The notes: generated from the sequence alone by a model not told the origin. Counted from the first letter of the stretch, positions 9,412 to 17,892 are shown. The stretch is 54,461 nt of DNA from Chromatiales bacterium (GCA_014323925.1 JACONC010000008.1:1-54461), one strand, 5' to 3'. Program-made: numbers and translations.

Positions 9412-9900
9412 ATGAAAAACTCGGAAATAGACTTTTTGTATCTCGAGACACCCATAGGTGGCTTGGTTTTGGCAACACGACAGCGAGGTCTGTGTCGCCT
9501 ATCGTATGTTAAAGGCCAGTATGATATAAAGTCTTATCCTAAAACTAAATTAGAACATCTAGCCCATAGTCAGTTGATGAATTATTTCGATAAACCGCAC
9601 GATCGATTTACGATACCACTCGATGACTGCGAGCAGACTCCTTTTAGGAAGCGGGTATGGCAGGCCTTATCTGAGATTAAAATTGGCACGACGACGACCT
9701 ATAAAAAAATAGCACAAGTTCTCAACACGCATCCGCGAGCTATTGGCGGTGCATGTGCTGCAAACCCGATACCAATTATTATTCCATGCCACAGAGTCAT
9801 CGCTCAATCGGGTGCGTTGTGTGGTTATACTGGTGCCGGTGGTAATCAAGATTTAAGCATAAAAGCTCAGTTGCTAAAACACGAAAGGCAGGGCTTATAG
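9412..9900 (+). CDS. ogt: Methylated-DNA--protein-cysteine methyltransferase
   Basis: A suicide repair protein that moves the methyl group of O6-methylguanine to its own cysteine. The 162-residue form has an N-terminal RNase H-like domain and the C-terminal helix-turn-helix/active-site domain starting at [11 protein letters not shown]. The active site is IIIPCHRVI with C126, preceded by [14 protein letters not shown], which includes the DNA-intercalating arginine region, and followed by GYTGAGG. I chose ATG 9412 because the ATG at 9376 lies inside the tandem duplication and adds an unrelated 12 residues. No Ada-type N-terminal domain is present. Confidence 0.92.
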   Translation: MKNSEIDFLYLETPIGGLVLATRQRGLCRLSYVKGQYDIKSYPKTKLEHLAHSQLMNYFDKPHDRFTIPLDDCEQTPFRKRVWQALSEIKIGTTTTYKKIAQVLNTHPRAIGGACAANPIPIIIPCHRVIAQSGALCGYTGAGGNQDLSIKAQLLKHERQGL

Positions 9901-9956
9901 GCATAGCTAGCTATACCGCATCAATGGCGTTATGTTTTGCAATCGGCGGATGCTAT

Positions 9957-10505
9957 CTATCTACCCGCTGCTATAGATGATGGTTCTTTTGGTTTTTTGG
10001 GTTTTTTGTGTGCAACACCAGTATGGCAGGAGATGCAGTTTTCACCTTCAGTATGCGCGCGTGTGTGTTTGCGACTCGCCGTCCGATCTTGTTCATCAAG
10101 GTCCATGGCTTCAAATTGATGGCAACTAAGGCAGGTTGTTGAATAAGCAGAATCTAGTCTATTCCATACTTTATTAGCCATTGTCCAGCGGTGTGCTTCA
10201 AATTTTTCCTCGCTATCTATGGTACCTAATATTTCGTGCCAGACATCTTTCGCCGCCATTAGCTTGGCGTGCATTTTGAGGTTAAATTGCTTGGGAACAT
10301 GGCAGTCGTGGCACTGTGCTCGTATGCCTTGCAGGTTTGAATAGTGTACCGATTCCTTCCATTCCGCTGTTACCCACTGCATAGAATGACAAGAAGTGCA
10401 AAACTCAGTGGTGTTGGTTGCCTCCAGAGTAGTTGTAAATGCGGCAGTGGTTACTATTCCGGCAACAAACACTAAGCCCACTGAAATGATTAATTTGTTC
10501 TTCAT
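9957..10505 (-). CDS. Tetraheme c-type cytochrome, NapC/NirT family
   Basis: A membrane-anchored periplasmic quinol dehydrogenase type cytochrome. The 182 residues start with one N-terminal transmembrane anchor (about 4-25) and contain four CxxCH heme sites: CTSCH 36-40, CHDCH 65-69, CLSCH 125-129 and CISCH 157-161. This number and spacing are those of NapC/NirT/NrfH, which pass electrons from quinol to periplasmic reductases. The open frame extends 70 codons upstream, but those residues look non-coding and overlap ccmA in antisense, so ATG 10503-10505 is preferred. No partner reductase is in the window. It diverges from the ccm operon, which would mature its hemes. NapC and NrfH cannot be told apart here. 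Confidence 0.88.
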   Translation of the reverse strand: MKNKLIISVGLVFVAGIVTTAAFTTTLEATNTTEFCTSCHSMQWVTAEWKESVHYSNLQGIRAQCHDCHVPKQFNLKMHAKLMAAKDVWHEILGTIDSEEKFEAHRWTMANKVWNRLDSAYSTTCLSCHQFEAMDLDEQDRTASRKHTRAHTEGENCISCHTGVAHKKPKKPKEPSSIAAGR

Positions 10506-10619
10506 CGATAAGCCAGCAAAACATTTACAATTATAGCATCGTATTTGTATTTTTAAAGGTAATAAAATAAAATTTTCAGATTGCGAAGATGGTGGCAACA
10601 TGTTTAACCGAAAGAGAGT

Positions 10620-11255
10620 ATGGGTAACACAGCGATATTTGAAGTGACAAAGTTGCAGCTGGGACGAGGGAGTGCCGGCAAACAGCCGCTCGGTTTTGCA
10701 TTGTCTGCCGGGCAATGGTGCAAGTTGACCGGAGAAAACGGTTCTGGCAAGACCACATTGTTACGTGTATTGTGCGGTTTATCCGAACCGCTAGCTGGTA
10801 GAGTATGTTGGCAAGGATCGCCTATTACTTATCATCGCCTAAGCTATCACCATTCTATTATCTATATAGGACATAAATTCGGATTCAGAGGTGGGTTAAG
10901 CGTTGCAGAGAATTTGGAATTTTATTGTGCTTTGGCAGGTCGGCATGGTCGCTATAACCTTGGCCAAGCGATGGAGTATTTCAAAATCAGCGACTTGTCA
11001 CAGCGGCCTTATGCTGCTTTGTCTCACGGACAGCAGCAACGAGTTGCGCTGTGTCGCCTGATCTTAGAAAAAGCTCGACTATGGCTGCTTGACGAACCCA
11101 CCAGTGCTTTGGATAGACCAGGACACGATAGCTTCCAAGACCTTTTAGTTAAACACATAAGTAATGGTGGCACTGCGGTGGTGGCGACGCACAAACCGTT
11201 TGAACATCAAGCATTGCAGGATGCGCATTGTTTACGACTAAATGATTATCTCTAA
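10620..11255 (+). CDS. ccmA: Heme exporter ATP-binding protein CcmA
   Basis: The ATPase of the CcmABCD complex, which releases heme-loaded CcmE during cytochrome c maturation. In 211 residues it has Walker A GENGSGKTT (38-46), ABC signature LSHGQQQR (134-141), Walker B LWLLDEP (154-160) and an H-loop at H191. The ATG at 10620 follows a GAGAG stretch at very short spacing. It is the first gene of the operon and overlaps ccmB by 14 nt. Confidence 0.95.
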   Translation: MGNTAIFEVTKLQLGRGSAGKQPLGFALSAGQWCKLTGENGSGKTTLLRVLCGLSEPLAGRVCWQGSPITYHRLSYHHSIIYIGHKFGFRGGLSVAENLEFYCALAGRHGRYNLGQAMEYFKISDLSQRPYAALSHGQQQRVALCRLILEKARLWLLDEPTSALDRPGHDSFQDLLVKHISNGGTAVVATHKPFEHQALQDAHCLRLNDYL

Positions 11256-11916
11256 GACCGTGTTTGCGTTGCTTAAATGGGATTTACTTTCGGTGTTGCG
11301 AGTGCGCAGCGACTGGTTGATTGCGATTATATTCTTCACTATTATTGTTAGTCTTTTCCCATTGGCTGTCGATGCACAAAGTTCGGTGTTGCGCATTTTT
11401 GCGCCAGCGGCAATATGGGTTGCTGCGTTGTTATCCGGTTTGTTGTCGTTGGAGCGTGTATTCAAAGAAGATTTCGACAACGGCGTTTTGGAACAGTTAA
11501 TGCTCAGCACTTCCAACATCTACACAATCGTGCTGACGCGTGTTTTCGTACATTGGTGCACGACCGGATTGCTATTTACATTGCTGGCTCCGATTTATGG
11601 TTATGCGTTGGGTATTCCGACTTATGCTTTGACAAATGTGATATTCGGTTTATTATTAGGGACGCCGACCTTGAGTGCCCTGGGGGCATTGGGTGCCGCG
11701 TTGACCGTCTCACTGAGACAGGGAGGCATGGTGTCGGCTTTGCTGATAATGCCCTTTTATGTACCGCTGCTGATATTCGGTAGTAATGCAATAGACTTGG
11801 CAGCCAATGGATTAGCGACAAATGCGCCGCTCGCCTTTTTAGGTGCTATGTTGATAATGAGTCTAGTGCTGATTCCGATAGCGGTCTACGCTGCGCTGCG
11901 GATTGTATTGGATTAA
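11242..11916 (+). CDS. ccmB: Heme exporter membrane protein CcmB
   Basis: The 224-residue inner-membrane permease subunit of the CcmABCD complex, with about six hydrophobic segments. Family features include VRSDWLIAIIFF, FAPAAIWVAALLSGLLSLER and FKEDFDNGVLEQL near the first cytoplasmic loop, and a Gly/Leu-rich middle (GTPTLSALGALGAALTV). It overlaps ccmA, indicating coupled translation. Confidence 0.95.
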   Translation: MIISKTVFALLKWDLLSVLRVRSDWLIAIIFFTIIVSLFPLAVDAQSSVLRIFAPAAIWVAALLSGLLSLERVFKEDFDNGVLEQLMLSTSNIYTIVLTRVFVHWCTTGLLFTLLAPIYGYALGIPTYALTNVIFGLLLGTPTLSALGALGAALTVSLRQGGMVSALLIMPFYVPLLIFGSNAIDLAANGLATNAPLAFLGAMLIMSLVLIPIAVYAALRIVLD

Positions 11917-11923
11917 GAGACTG

Positions 11924-12664
11924 ATGAAAACTTTATATAGATGGGGTTCACTGCCTTTCTTTTATCGTTGGACTCATAGCTTGTTGCCGTGGTTATACGC
12001 GCTCACTGCCGTCTTATTCGTATTCGGTTTGTACTGGGGACTGTATATCGCACCACCCGACTATAAGCAAGGAGAAGCATACCGCATCATTTATATTCAT
12101 GTGCCGGCAGCGTGGATGTCTTTATTCGTTTATATCGTAATGGCTTCCTGCGGGCTAATTTTATTGGTCTGGAGAGTGAAGCTTGCTGAGTTGATACATA
12201 AAGAATGTGCAGTGATCGGTGCAGCGTTTACCGCAATCACTCTGCTAACTGGAATGCTCTGGGGTAAGCCCATGTGGGGTGCTTTTTGGGTGTGGGATGC
12301 GCGCCTGACCTCGGAATTAATATTGTTATTTTTGTACCTAGGTATTATCGTGCTGGGTAGTGCTATCACTGACCCTAGAAAATCAGTGCGAGCGACTGCA
12401 GTACTTGCAATAGTCGGCATTGTTAATATTCCGATTATTCATTATTCGGTTATTTGGTGGAATACCCTGCATCAAGGCCCGACGATTACTAAACTGGATG
12501 CGCCGTCCGCCCATAGCACAATATTACTGCCGTTACTTTATATGGCAGTGGTTTTTAAGTTATACTTTATAACTGTATTATTCGCGCGTGTGCGTGCAGC
12601 GATTGTTGAGACTTGTCAACAGCAATACTGGTTTAAGCAGTATGAAGGTTTAGCAGAGAAATAA
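11924..12664 (+). CDS. ccmC: Heme exporter protein CcmC
   Basis: An inner-membrane protein that loads heme onto CcmE. The 246 residues form six predicted membrane helices. The tryptophan-rich WGAFWVWDARLTSE motif is diagnostic of this heme-handling family, and the two conserved histidines lie in YIHVPAAWMS and SVIWWNTLHQGP. The TTG-initiated frame from 11903 is possible, but ATG at 11924, 8 nt after ccmB with AAGAGA before it, gives the usual N terminus. Confidence 0.95.
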   Translation: MKTLYRWGSLPFFYRWTHSLLPWLYALTAVLFVFGLYWGLYIAPPDYKQGEAYRIIYIHVPAAWMSLFVYIVMASCGLILLVWRVKLAELIHKECAVIGAAFTAITLLTGMLWGKPMWGAFWVWDARLTSELILLFLYLGIIVLGSAITDPRKSVRATAVLAIVGIVNIPIIHYSVIWWNTLHQGPTITKLDAPSAHSTILLPLLYMAVVFKLYFITVLFARVRAAIVETCQQQYWFKQYEGLAEK

Positions 12665-12665
12665 A

Positions 12666-12818
12666 ATGATGGAATGGTTTTTAATGGGCGGTTACGCATG
12701 GTTTGTTTGGCCCTCGTATGCAATCTGTTTGTTGATATTATTGTGGTGTGCGATATCGCCGTATTATCGTCATAAGCGTAGCATGGATGCACTCAAACCA
12801 GCGGTGAGGCATAGATGA
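12666..12818 (+). CDS. ccmD: Heme exporter protein CcmD (small)
   Basis: A 50-residue open frame between ccmC and ccmE. It has a Trp/Tyr-rich start (MMEWFLMGGYAWFVWPSY), one transmembrane helix (about 17-32) and a basic tail (YYRHKRSMDALK), the standard plan of CcmD. CcmD holds CcmE to the CcmC/ABC complex. It starts 1 nt after the ccmC stop, and its TGA overlaps the ccmE ATG (ATGA). Confidence 0.93.
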   Translation: MMEWFLMGGYAWFVWPSYAICLLILLWCAISPYYRHKRSMDALKPAVRHR

Positions 12819-13243
12819 CAGGCAGACAGAAACAACGTCTAGCTTTTGTTGGCATTTTGCTGACCGGCTTTGCTGTGGCAACGGTATTGGTGCTATATGC
12901 ATTAGAGGAAAATCTGCTCTATTTTTATACACCTAGCCAACTGGCTGAACACGCACCGCCCGACGGACGAGCGTTTAATTTAGGTGGAATGGTCGTCGAG
13001 GGTAGTGTTTATCATGATGAAGCGGTTTATTTTTCGCTCACCGACTATAAAGCAACTGTGAAGGTGGTTTATCGCGATATTTTGCCTGATTTATTTGGTG
13101 AAGGACAAGGCGTGATAGCCACTGGTCGTATGAACGGCGAGGGTTTTTTCGTCGCCGATACAGTGTTGGCTAAACACGACGAGAATTATATGCCGCCGGA
13201 TGTTGCCGAAGCGCTTAATATGCCTATACCCATGAAGCAGTGA
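12815..13243 (+). CDS. ccmE: Cytochrome c-type biogenesis heme chaperone CcmE
   Basis: A periplasmic heme chaperone that carries heme covalently on a histidine. The 142 residues contain an N-terminal signal anchor (about 9-27), an OB-fold with FNLGGMVVEGSV and VIATGRMNGEGFFVADTVLA, and the heme-binding motif H121-DEN-Y125 followed by MPPDV. The length is slightly shorter than E. coli (159) because the C-terminal tail is short. The stop overlaps the ccmF start. Confidence 0.96.
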   Translation: MTGRQKQRLAFVGILLTGFAVATVLVLYALEENLLYFYTPSQLAEHAPPDGRAFNLGGMVVEGSVYHDEAVYFSLTDYKATVKVVYRDILPDLFGEGQGVIATGRMNGEGFFVADTVLAKHDENYMPPDVAEALNMPIPMKQ

Positions 13244-15174
13244 TTGTTGAACTAGGACACTTTTTATTAGTACTGGCGCTGAGCACTTCGCTATTGCTGG
13301 GTGTTACAGCATTGTCGGGTGCACATCTACAGAATACTACACTGATGGCAGTTGCGCGCCCAGCCAGTTGTGCACTATTTATATTGCTATTGCTGTCTTA
13401 TCTGGCATTGAGTTATGCGTTTGCGACGGACGACTTCTCAGTGCTATATGTCGCCGGGCATTCCAACACCAGTTTACCGATTTACTATAAGTTATCGGCA
13501 GTGTGGGGTGGGCACGAAGGTTCTTTGCTACTCTGGGTGTTCATACTGGGAGTGTGGATATTCGCGGTGGCGTTATTGAGTCGTAAACTTCCGGATACTT
13601 TCTCGGTTAGGGTGTTAGGTGTCATGGGTTTGATCATCACTGGTTTTTTGCTGTTTACACTTGCAACCTCTAATCCCTTTGAACGATTATTTCCATCGCC
13701 GGCCGACGGCAGAGATCTCAATCCACTATTGCAGGATCCCGGTTTAGTCATTCATCCGCCGATGCTCTACATGGGCTATGTGGGCTTTTCGGTTGCTTTT
13801 GCTTTTGCCATTGCTGTCTTGCTGGGTGGTAAATTCGACGCTGCTTGGGCGCGCTGGTCACGGCCGTGGGTGTTAGCTGCTTGGGTGTTCTTAACCATCG
13901 GTATCACCCTGGGCAGCTGGTGGGCATATCACGAACTCGGATGGGGTGGCTGGTGGTTTTGGGATCCAGTTGAAAATGCCTCTTTTATGCCGTGGTTGGT
14001 AGGCACCGCACTCATTCATTCGCTAGCGGTGACTGAGAAACGCAATGCATTTCGTAGTTGGACACTGCTGCTTGCAATTTCTGCGTTTTCGTTAAGTCTA
14101 CTGGGTACTTTTTTAGTACGCTCCGGCGTTTTGGTGTCGGTGCACGCTTTCGCAAATGACCCCGAACGCGGTGTTTATATATTGGCGTTTCTCGCGGTGG
14201 TGATAGGCAGTGCGCTACTACTTTATATCGTGCGCACACCGCAGATTAAAAGCGGTGGTATGTTTGCATTGGTCTCTCGCGAACACATGTTGCTCATTAA
14301 TAATGTCTTGCTGGTGGTGGCAATGACTTGTATCTTGATTGCTACGCTCTATCCGTTGGCGATGGATGTATTAGGGCTGGATAAAATATCGGTCGGCGCA
14401 CCTTATTTTTCCGCGGTTTTCGTACCACTGACTTTGCCGTTGGTTTTTCTAGCTGGTCTGGGACCGAAAATGCAGTGGCAGCAGGCTAGCCTTAGCCGAT
14501 TATGGCAAGCGACGCGCGGCATAATCGGCTTGGCCCTCGTCATTGGCGTTGCTTTACTGTTTGTAGTCGGCGGTGATTTTTCACTACCCGCTTTAATAGG
14601 CATCATTGCCGGGGTATGGATTATCGTTGCCATGCTGAGTACATTATTAGAATCGGGTAAGCTGTCCTTCCTAGAATCAACCCGTTGGAATCGGCTACGC
14701 ACATTGCCCGCTTCTTTTTATGGGATGAATATAGCGCATATAGGGATGGGGATATTTGTCTTGGGTGTCACCTTCAGCGGTGCTTATAGCGAAGAGAAAA
14801 ATGCATTGCTCGCTGAAGGGGAAGCACTATACCTTGCAGGATACCACTTCGTATTCAACGGAGTGCGTGATAAAGAAGGTGTGAACTATATGGCACTGGA
14901 AGGCAAGCTCGATGTTTATAAGAATGATCAGCAAGTGGCAACGCTCTATCCGCAAAAACGCGTCTATCGAGTACAGAAAAATCCGATGACTGAGGCTGCA
15001 ATAGACGCAACCTTGCTGCGCGATCTCTATGTGTCATTGGCTGAGCCGGTAGGAGAACGTTTTGGCGTGCGGGTTTACTATAAACCCTTTATACGCTGGA
15101 TTTGGATAGGTGCACTGCTGATGGCAGTCGGCGGGTTGTGGTCAATGAGCGATCGACGTTACCGTAGGCCATGA
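13240..15174 (+). CDS. ccmF: Cytochrome c heme lyase subunit CcmF
   Basis: A large inner-membrane protein that, with CcmH/I, attaches heme to apocytochromes. It has 644 residues and some 13-15 hydrophobic segments. Hallmarks are SAVWGGHEGSLLLW, VIHPPMLYMGYVGFSVAFA and the WWD domain GWGGWWFWDPVENASFMPWL, plus a periplasmic domain near the C terminus. The start is GTG 13240 overlapping the ccmE stop (GTGA). ccmG and ccmH normally follow; here the next genes are unrelated, so those functions must be encoded elsewhere or be missing. Confidence 0.96.
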   Translation: MIVELGHFLLVLALSTSLLLGVTALSGAHLQNTTLMAVARPASCALFILLLLSYLALSYAFATDDFSVLYVAGHSNTSLPIYYKLSAVWGGHEGSLLLWVFILGVWIFAVALLSRKLPDTFSVRVLGVMGLIITGFLLFTLATSNPFERLFPSPADGRDLNPLLQDPGLVIHPPMLYMGYVGFSVAFAFAIAVLLGGKFDAAWARWSRPWVLAAWVFLTIGITLGSWWAYHELGWGGWWFWDPVENASFMPWLVGTALIHSLAVTEKRNAFRSWTLLLAISAFSLSLLGTFLVRSGVLVSVHAFANDPERGVYILAFLAVVIGSALLLYIVRTPQIKSGGMFALVSREHMLLINNVLLVVAMTCILIATLYPLAMDVLGLDKISVGAPYFSAVFVPLTLPLVFLAGLGPKMQWQQASLSRLWQATRGIIGLALVIGVALLFVVGGDFSLPALIGIIAGVWIIVAMLSTLLESGKLSFLESTRWNRLRTLPASFYGMNIAHIGMGIFVLGVTFSGAYSEEKNALLAEGEALYLAGYHFVFNGVRDKEGVNYMALEGKLDVYKNDQQVATLYPQKRVYRVQKNPMTEAAIDATLLRDLYVSLAEPVGERFGVRVYYKPFIRWIWIGALLMAVGGLWSMSDRRYRRP

Positions 15175-15195
15175 TATAAACAACATGGGTATTGA

Positions 15196-16215
15196 GTGAA
15201 ATATTTATTACTTTCTATAACAAATTCTGTTAAAGATATAGAGCACGCGCTCAATATACTAAGACCTGCTATCAGAGAAGCAGTGTATCTAGATAGGACG
15301 CTTATTTTGGATTCCTTTACTATAGAAGCAGCTGGCAACCTAGGGCACACGCTTGAGAATGCATGCTACAGTCAATTCGTAGATTTGAGTAAAACTTTTA
15401 TATGTCGTATAGAAAATGGTGATATCTTAGCGATTGAGGAACCTTTCCGTTATATCGAGGCAACGGATTTTGACTTAAAAGGATATCCCAATAAAGAAGT
15501 GCTAATGATAGAAAGCGACCAAACTATTAGCGCAGAACAGAACGATCGATACCAAGTGATAGTAAGGCAAATAACTTTTCAGGGATATGTTGACAATTAT
15601 CCTGACATACTAGTCCGTTTTACTCCTTCAACTGAAGTAGAACGCCTAACTAATATTGTGCTCAAAGCTATGAATACCAGCGTGGGAAGCATTAAGAAGA
15701 AATTAACCATGGAACAACACATGGATTACCCAGTACACGGACGGCGTTCATCGTGTGCCTTTTCCTATGGCTGCCTATATGTAGCAGACGGTAAGCAGGC
15801 AACCACACCCGCTCAAATATATGCGTCATCTGCTAGCCAAATAAAAAATAACTTTAAGTATCTTCGTATGTGGATGCCCAAAAAAAAGCTGGCACTTTAT
15901 GTTATATTGGCTGGCCGAACTGAAATTGATTTGGACGGTTTGCAACCTGTCGGAAAATTTAGAACATATTATTACCATGATTTCTCAGAACTCAAAGCGC
16001 TCATTTCCGGCGAAAATGGCAGAGTGGTTAATAATGCAATGCTCTACTCAGTAGAAAAAAATATTCTATGCTATGCCGATGCCAAAATGGCTCCTTATCA
16101 AGCTCTGAGCGGATTTCCTATAACCTACACTAATTGTTCTATTAAGATCCCCTTAAAATACAAATTTATGGCTTGGTACAAATCCTTATTCAAAGACTCT
16201 CTACTGAGTAGTTAA
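15196..16215 (+). CDS. Degenerate glycosyltransferase-like protein (paralogue of the next gene)
   Basis: 339 residues, GTG start. No signal peptide is evident. It aligns along most of its length with the following gene. Shared blocks are KYLL at the N terminus, LRPAIREAVYLDRTLIL, the pair PFRYIEATDFDLKGY, QYQVIVR-like segments, STEVERLTNIVLKAMNTS, FSELKALISGENG and NNAMLYSVEKNILCYADA. The N-terminal block resembles the start of O-fucosyltransferase/NodZ-like GT-B enzymes. At the position of the partner's HMRKND (259-264) this protein has YVADGK (195-200) without gaps, so the His, Arg and Asp are all replaced. It is therefore probably not catalytic alone and may be a regulatory or scaffold partner. 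It lies 21 nt after ccmF and may share its transcript. The family call is from remembered motifs only. Confidence 0.6.
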   Translation: MKYLLLSITNSVKDIEHALNILRPAIREAVYLDRTLILDSFTIEAAGNLGHTLENACYSQFVDLSKTFICRIENGDILAIEEPFRYIEATDFDLKGYPNKEVLMIESDQTISAEQNDRYQVIVRQITFQGYVDNYPDILVRFTPSTEVERLTNIVLKAMNTSVGSIKKKLTMEQHMDYPVHGRRSSCAFSYGCLYVADGKQATTPAQIYASSASQIKNNFKYLRMWMPKKKLALYVILAGRTEIDLDGLQPVGKFRTYYYHDFSELKALISGENGRVVNNAMLYSVEKNILCYADAKMAPYQALSGFPITYTNCSIKIPLKYKFMAWYKSLFKDSLLSS

Positions 16216-16231
16216 TTTTTGATAGCTGACT

Positions 16232-17491
16232 ATGGATGCCAGAGATAAATATTTAATATTTGATACTATTAATGTTCAACCTGCCGGATTGGAGCATAAA
16301 CTATCTACACTCAGGTGTGCTATTAGCGAAGCAATCTACTTAAATAGGATTCTTGTTCTACGAAAATTCGCCATATCATCAATTCATAACTATGCATACG
16401 ATGAAAAATTTAAGGCTGATCTGATCAAGAATGATAAAGTTGAAAATGAAAATATGCACTACTTGCCTGAGTATGCTCTAAAAAAAATAAACTTTAAAAG
16501 TTATCTTAATTTAGCGAAAACCAGAGTATATAAATTAGAAGATGATGGAGGTATTGTCGAAATAACTGAGTTGTTTCGCTATATCGACGAAAAAGACTTT
16601 GACTTGAAAGCGTATACTAATCAACCGGAACTTGTTATTAAGAGCGATAGATTAGTGACAGATCTTCCTCCCAATACATTTACTGAGATCAATAATCAAG
16701 TACTCATTGCAGAAACGAATCGTCCTATCAGCAAAGAACAAAATAATCAATATCAGGTCATAGTACGACGAACGAATGCTTATAAATACGCTTATACGCC
16801 TGCTGCTCGTGATTTATTAACGGTGCTTTTATATCCTTCATCTGAGGTTGAACAGTTAGTGGATATCGTTCTAAAATCTATCGGCACCAGTCTGCAGAGA
16901 GTGAAAAATCGTTATGCTTTTTATTATCAAGCAGCGACAACGGAAATATTGAATAATTACCGAATAAGATTTTCTCAACAACACCCGATCTACTATGCCT
17001 GTCTGCACATGAGAAAAAATGATATGTACTATAAGCCCACCATTAAATATGCAGCTTCTAAATCTAATATTAAGCGTATGGTTGAGCAAGCACTTCCTAA
17101 AAAATCAATAATCTATGTTATGTCGGATACCGCAGACTTAAATTATTTCGATTTTCTAAGAAAAGATTATACCGTCTATCAATATTTTAATTTTCCAGAA
17201 TTAAAAGCTCTGGTTTCGTGCAAAAACAGGGAACAAGTCGATAATGCAATGCTCTATGCCGTAGAGAAAAACATCTTAAAGTATGCCCATATTCAAATAA
17301 TTTACAGACGCGGTAGACCGGATATCTTGTATACAAATCAATCATACAGTATACCTTGGCGGCATCGATTAATGGCCATCTATGATTATGTATTAAGTGA
17401 TATTTTGACGACGAATTTTCTATACGGTAAAAAAAGAGACGGTAATATGCAATATATTAAAAGAATACTCGAAGATAAAGTTATTCACTAG
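16232..17491 (+). CDS. Putative O-fucosyltransferase/NodZ-like glycosyltransferase
   Basis: 419 residues, ATG start, 16 nt after its paralogue. The N terminus (KYLIFDTINV, then LRCAISEAIYLNRILVL) fits the first beta-strand and 'lineage of nucleotide-sugar transferases with LNRTLVLP' seen in O-FucT/NodZ-type GT-B enzymes. YACLHMRKNDMYY at about 256-267 resembles their conserved HxRxxD, in which Arg (here R261) contacts the nucleotide sugar. It is followed by a Rossmann-like strand SIIYVMSDTADL and an acidic/helical segment ending DNAMLYAVEKNILKYAHIQI, as expected for the C-terminal donor-binding half. Low-GC and Lys/Tyr/Asn-rich composition differs from the ccm genes, suggesting a different origin. 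The acceptor is unknown; the giant Ser/Thr-rich gene just downstream is the obvious candidate (inference). Confidence 0.6.
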   Translation: MDARDKYLIFDTINVQPAGLEHKLSTLRCAISEAIYLNRILVLRKFAISSIHNYAYDEKFKADLIKNDKVENENMHYLPEYALKKINFKSYLNLAKTRVYKLEDDGGIVEITELFRYIDEKDFDLKAYTNQPELVIKSDRLVTDLPPNTFTEINNQVLIAETNRPISKEQNNQYQVIVRRTNAYKYAYTPAARDLLTVLLYPSSEVEQLVDIVLKSIGTSLQRVKNRYAFYYQAATTEILNNYRIRFSQQHPIYYACLHMRKNDMYYKPTIKYAASKSNIKRMVEQALPKKSIIYVMSDTADLNYFDFLRKDYTVYQYFNFPELKALVSCKNREQVDNAMLYAVEKNILKYAHIQIIYRRGRPDILYTNQSYSIPWRHRLMAIYDYVLSDILTTNFLYGKKRDGNMQYIKRILEDKVIH

Positions 17492-17784
17492 AATTAGAAA
17501 ACGATCTTTTATGTAAATATCAATATGGAAATAACAGAAGGTCACCGGTTCGACTGAGTCCCAAATGATGCCTTATTAAAAGTCAACTCATTTTATGCAT
17601 ATTTTATACTTCTCTGTTAAGCACTCATTTCGGCGTTAAGTGAACCACAATAATTGGGGTCAAAAGGTTCAAGATGCACCTAACCTATCCCAGATGGCGT
17701 GGCATCGTACAGTACAATCAAGTTCTATATACTATATAATATGCTGATAGCTATACATTAAATCTGATAGATACTTACTATATA
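17492..17784. other. Intergenic region before the giant gene
   Basis: AT-rich, no coding frame. It contains a possible -10 box at 17735-17740 and, at its right edge, a perfect 10-bp palindrome ACTATATAGT (17777-17786) that runs into the candidate GTG start. No clear terminator for the preceding gene is visible. Confidence 0.6.
17711..17740 (+). promoter_or_regulatory. Candidate promoter of the giant gene
   Basis: TATAAT at 17735-17740 is a perfect -10 box about 45 nt before the open frame. The best -35 is weak: AGTACA at 17711-17716 shares only its ACA end with the consensus, at an 18-nt spacing. The stretch is AT-rich, so a chance match is possible. Confidence 0.3.
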
Positions 17785-17892
17785 GTGCAACAGGAGCATA
17801 ATAGACTAGAAACTAAAAGAAGTTTGAACTTTTTTAGTACCTTTTTACTACTGACTTTGATGCTTGCCGTGTTATGGCAACCGGCGGTTGCG
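17785..17892 (+). other. Signal peptide of the giant protein
   Basis: From the GTG start, a short charged n-region (with KRS) is followed by a hydrophobic core FFSTFLLLTLMLAVL and the cleavage site AVA before QP, at about residue 36. This is a standard Sec signal, so the protein is exported from the cytoplasm. No lipobox cysteine is seen at the cleavage site. Confidence 0.85.

Noticed and set aside
10506-10715. 70-codon N-terminal extension of the tetraheme cytochrome
   Set aside because: It runs antisense into ccmA and lacks a signal sequence, whereas the ATG at 10505 gives a normal membrane anchor.
11415-11783. 122-codon plus-strand frame inside ccmB
   Set aside because: Out-of-frame shadow of ccmB with Cys/Arg-rich, non-family sequence.
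17541-17565. T-arm-like string (GGTTCGAC) suggesting a tRNA remnant
   Set aside because: No acceptor, anticodon or D arm can be drawn around it, and the pairing of the T stem is poor.
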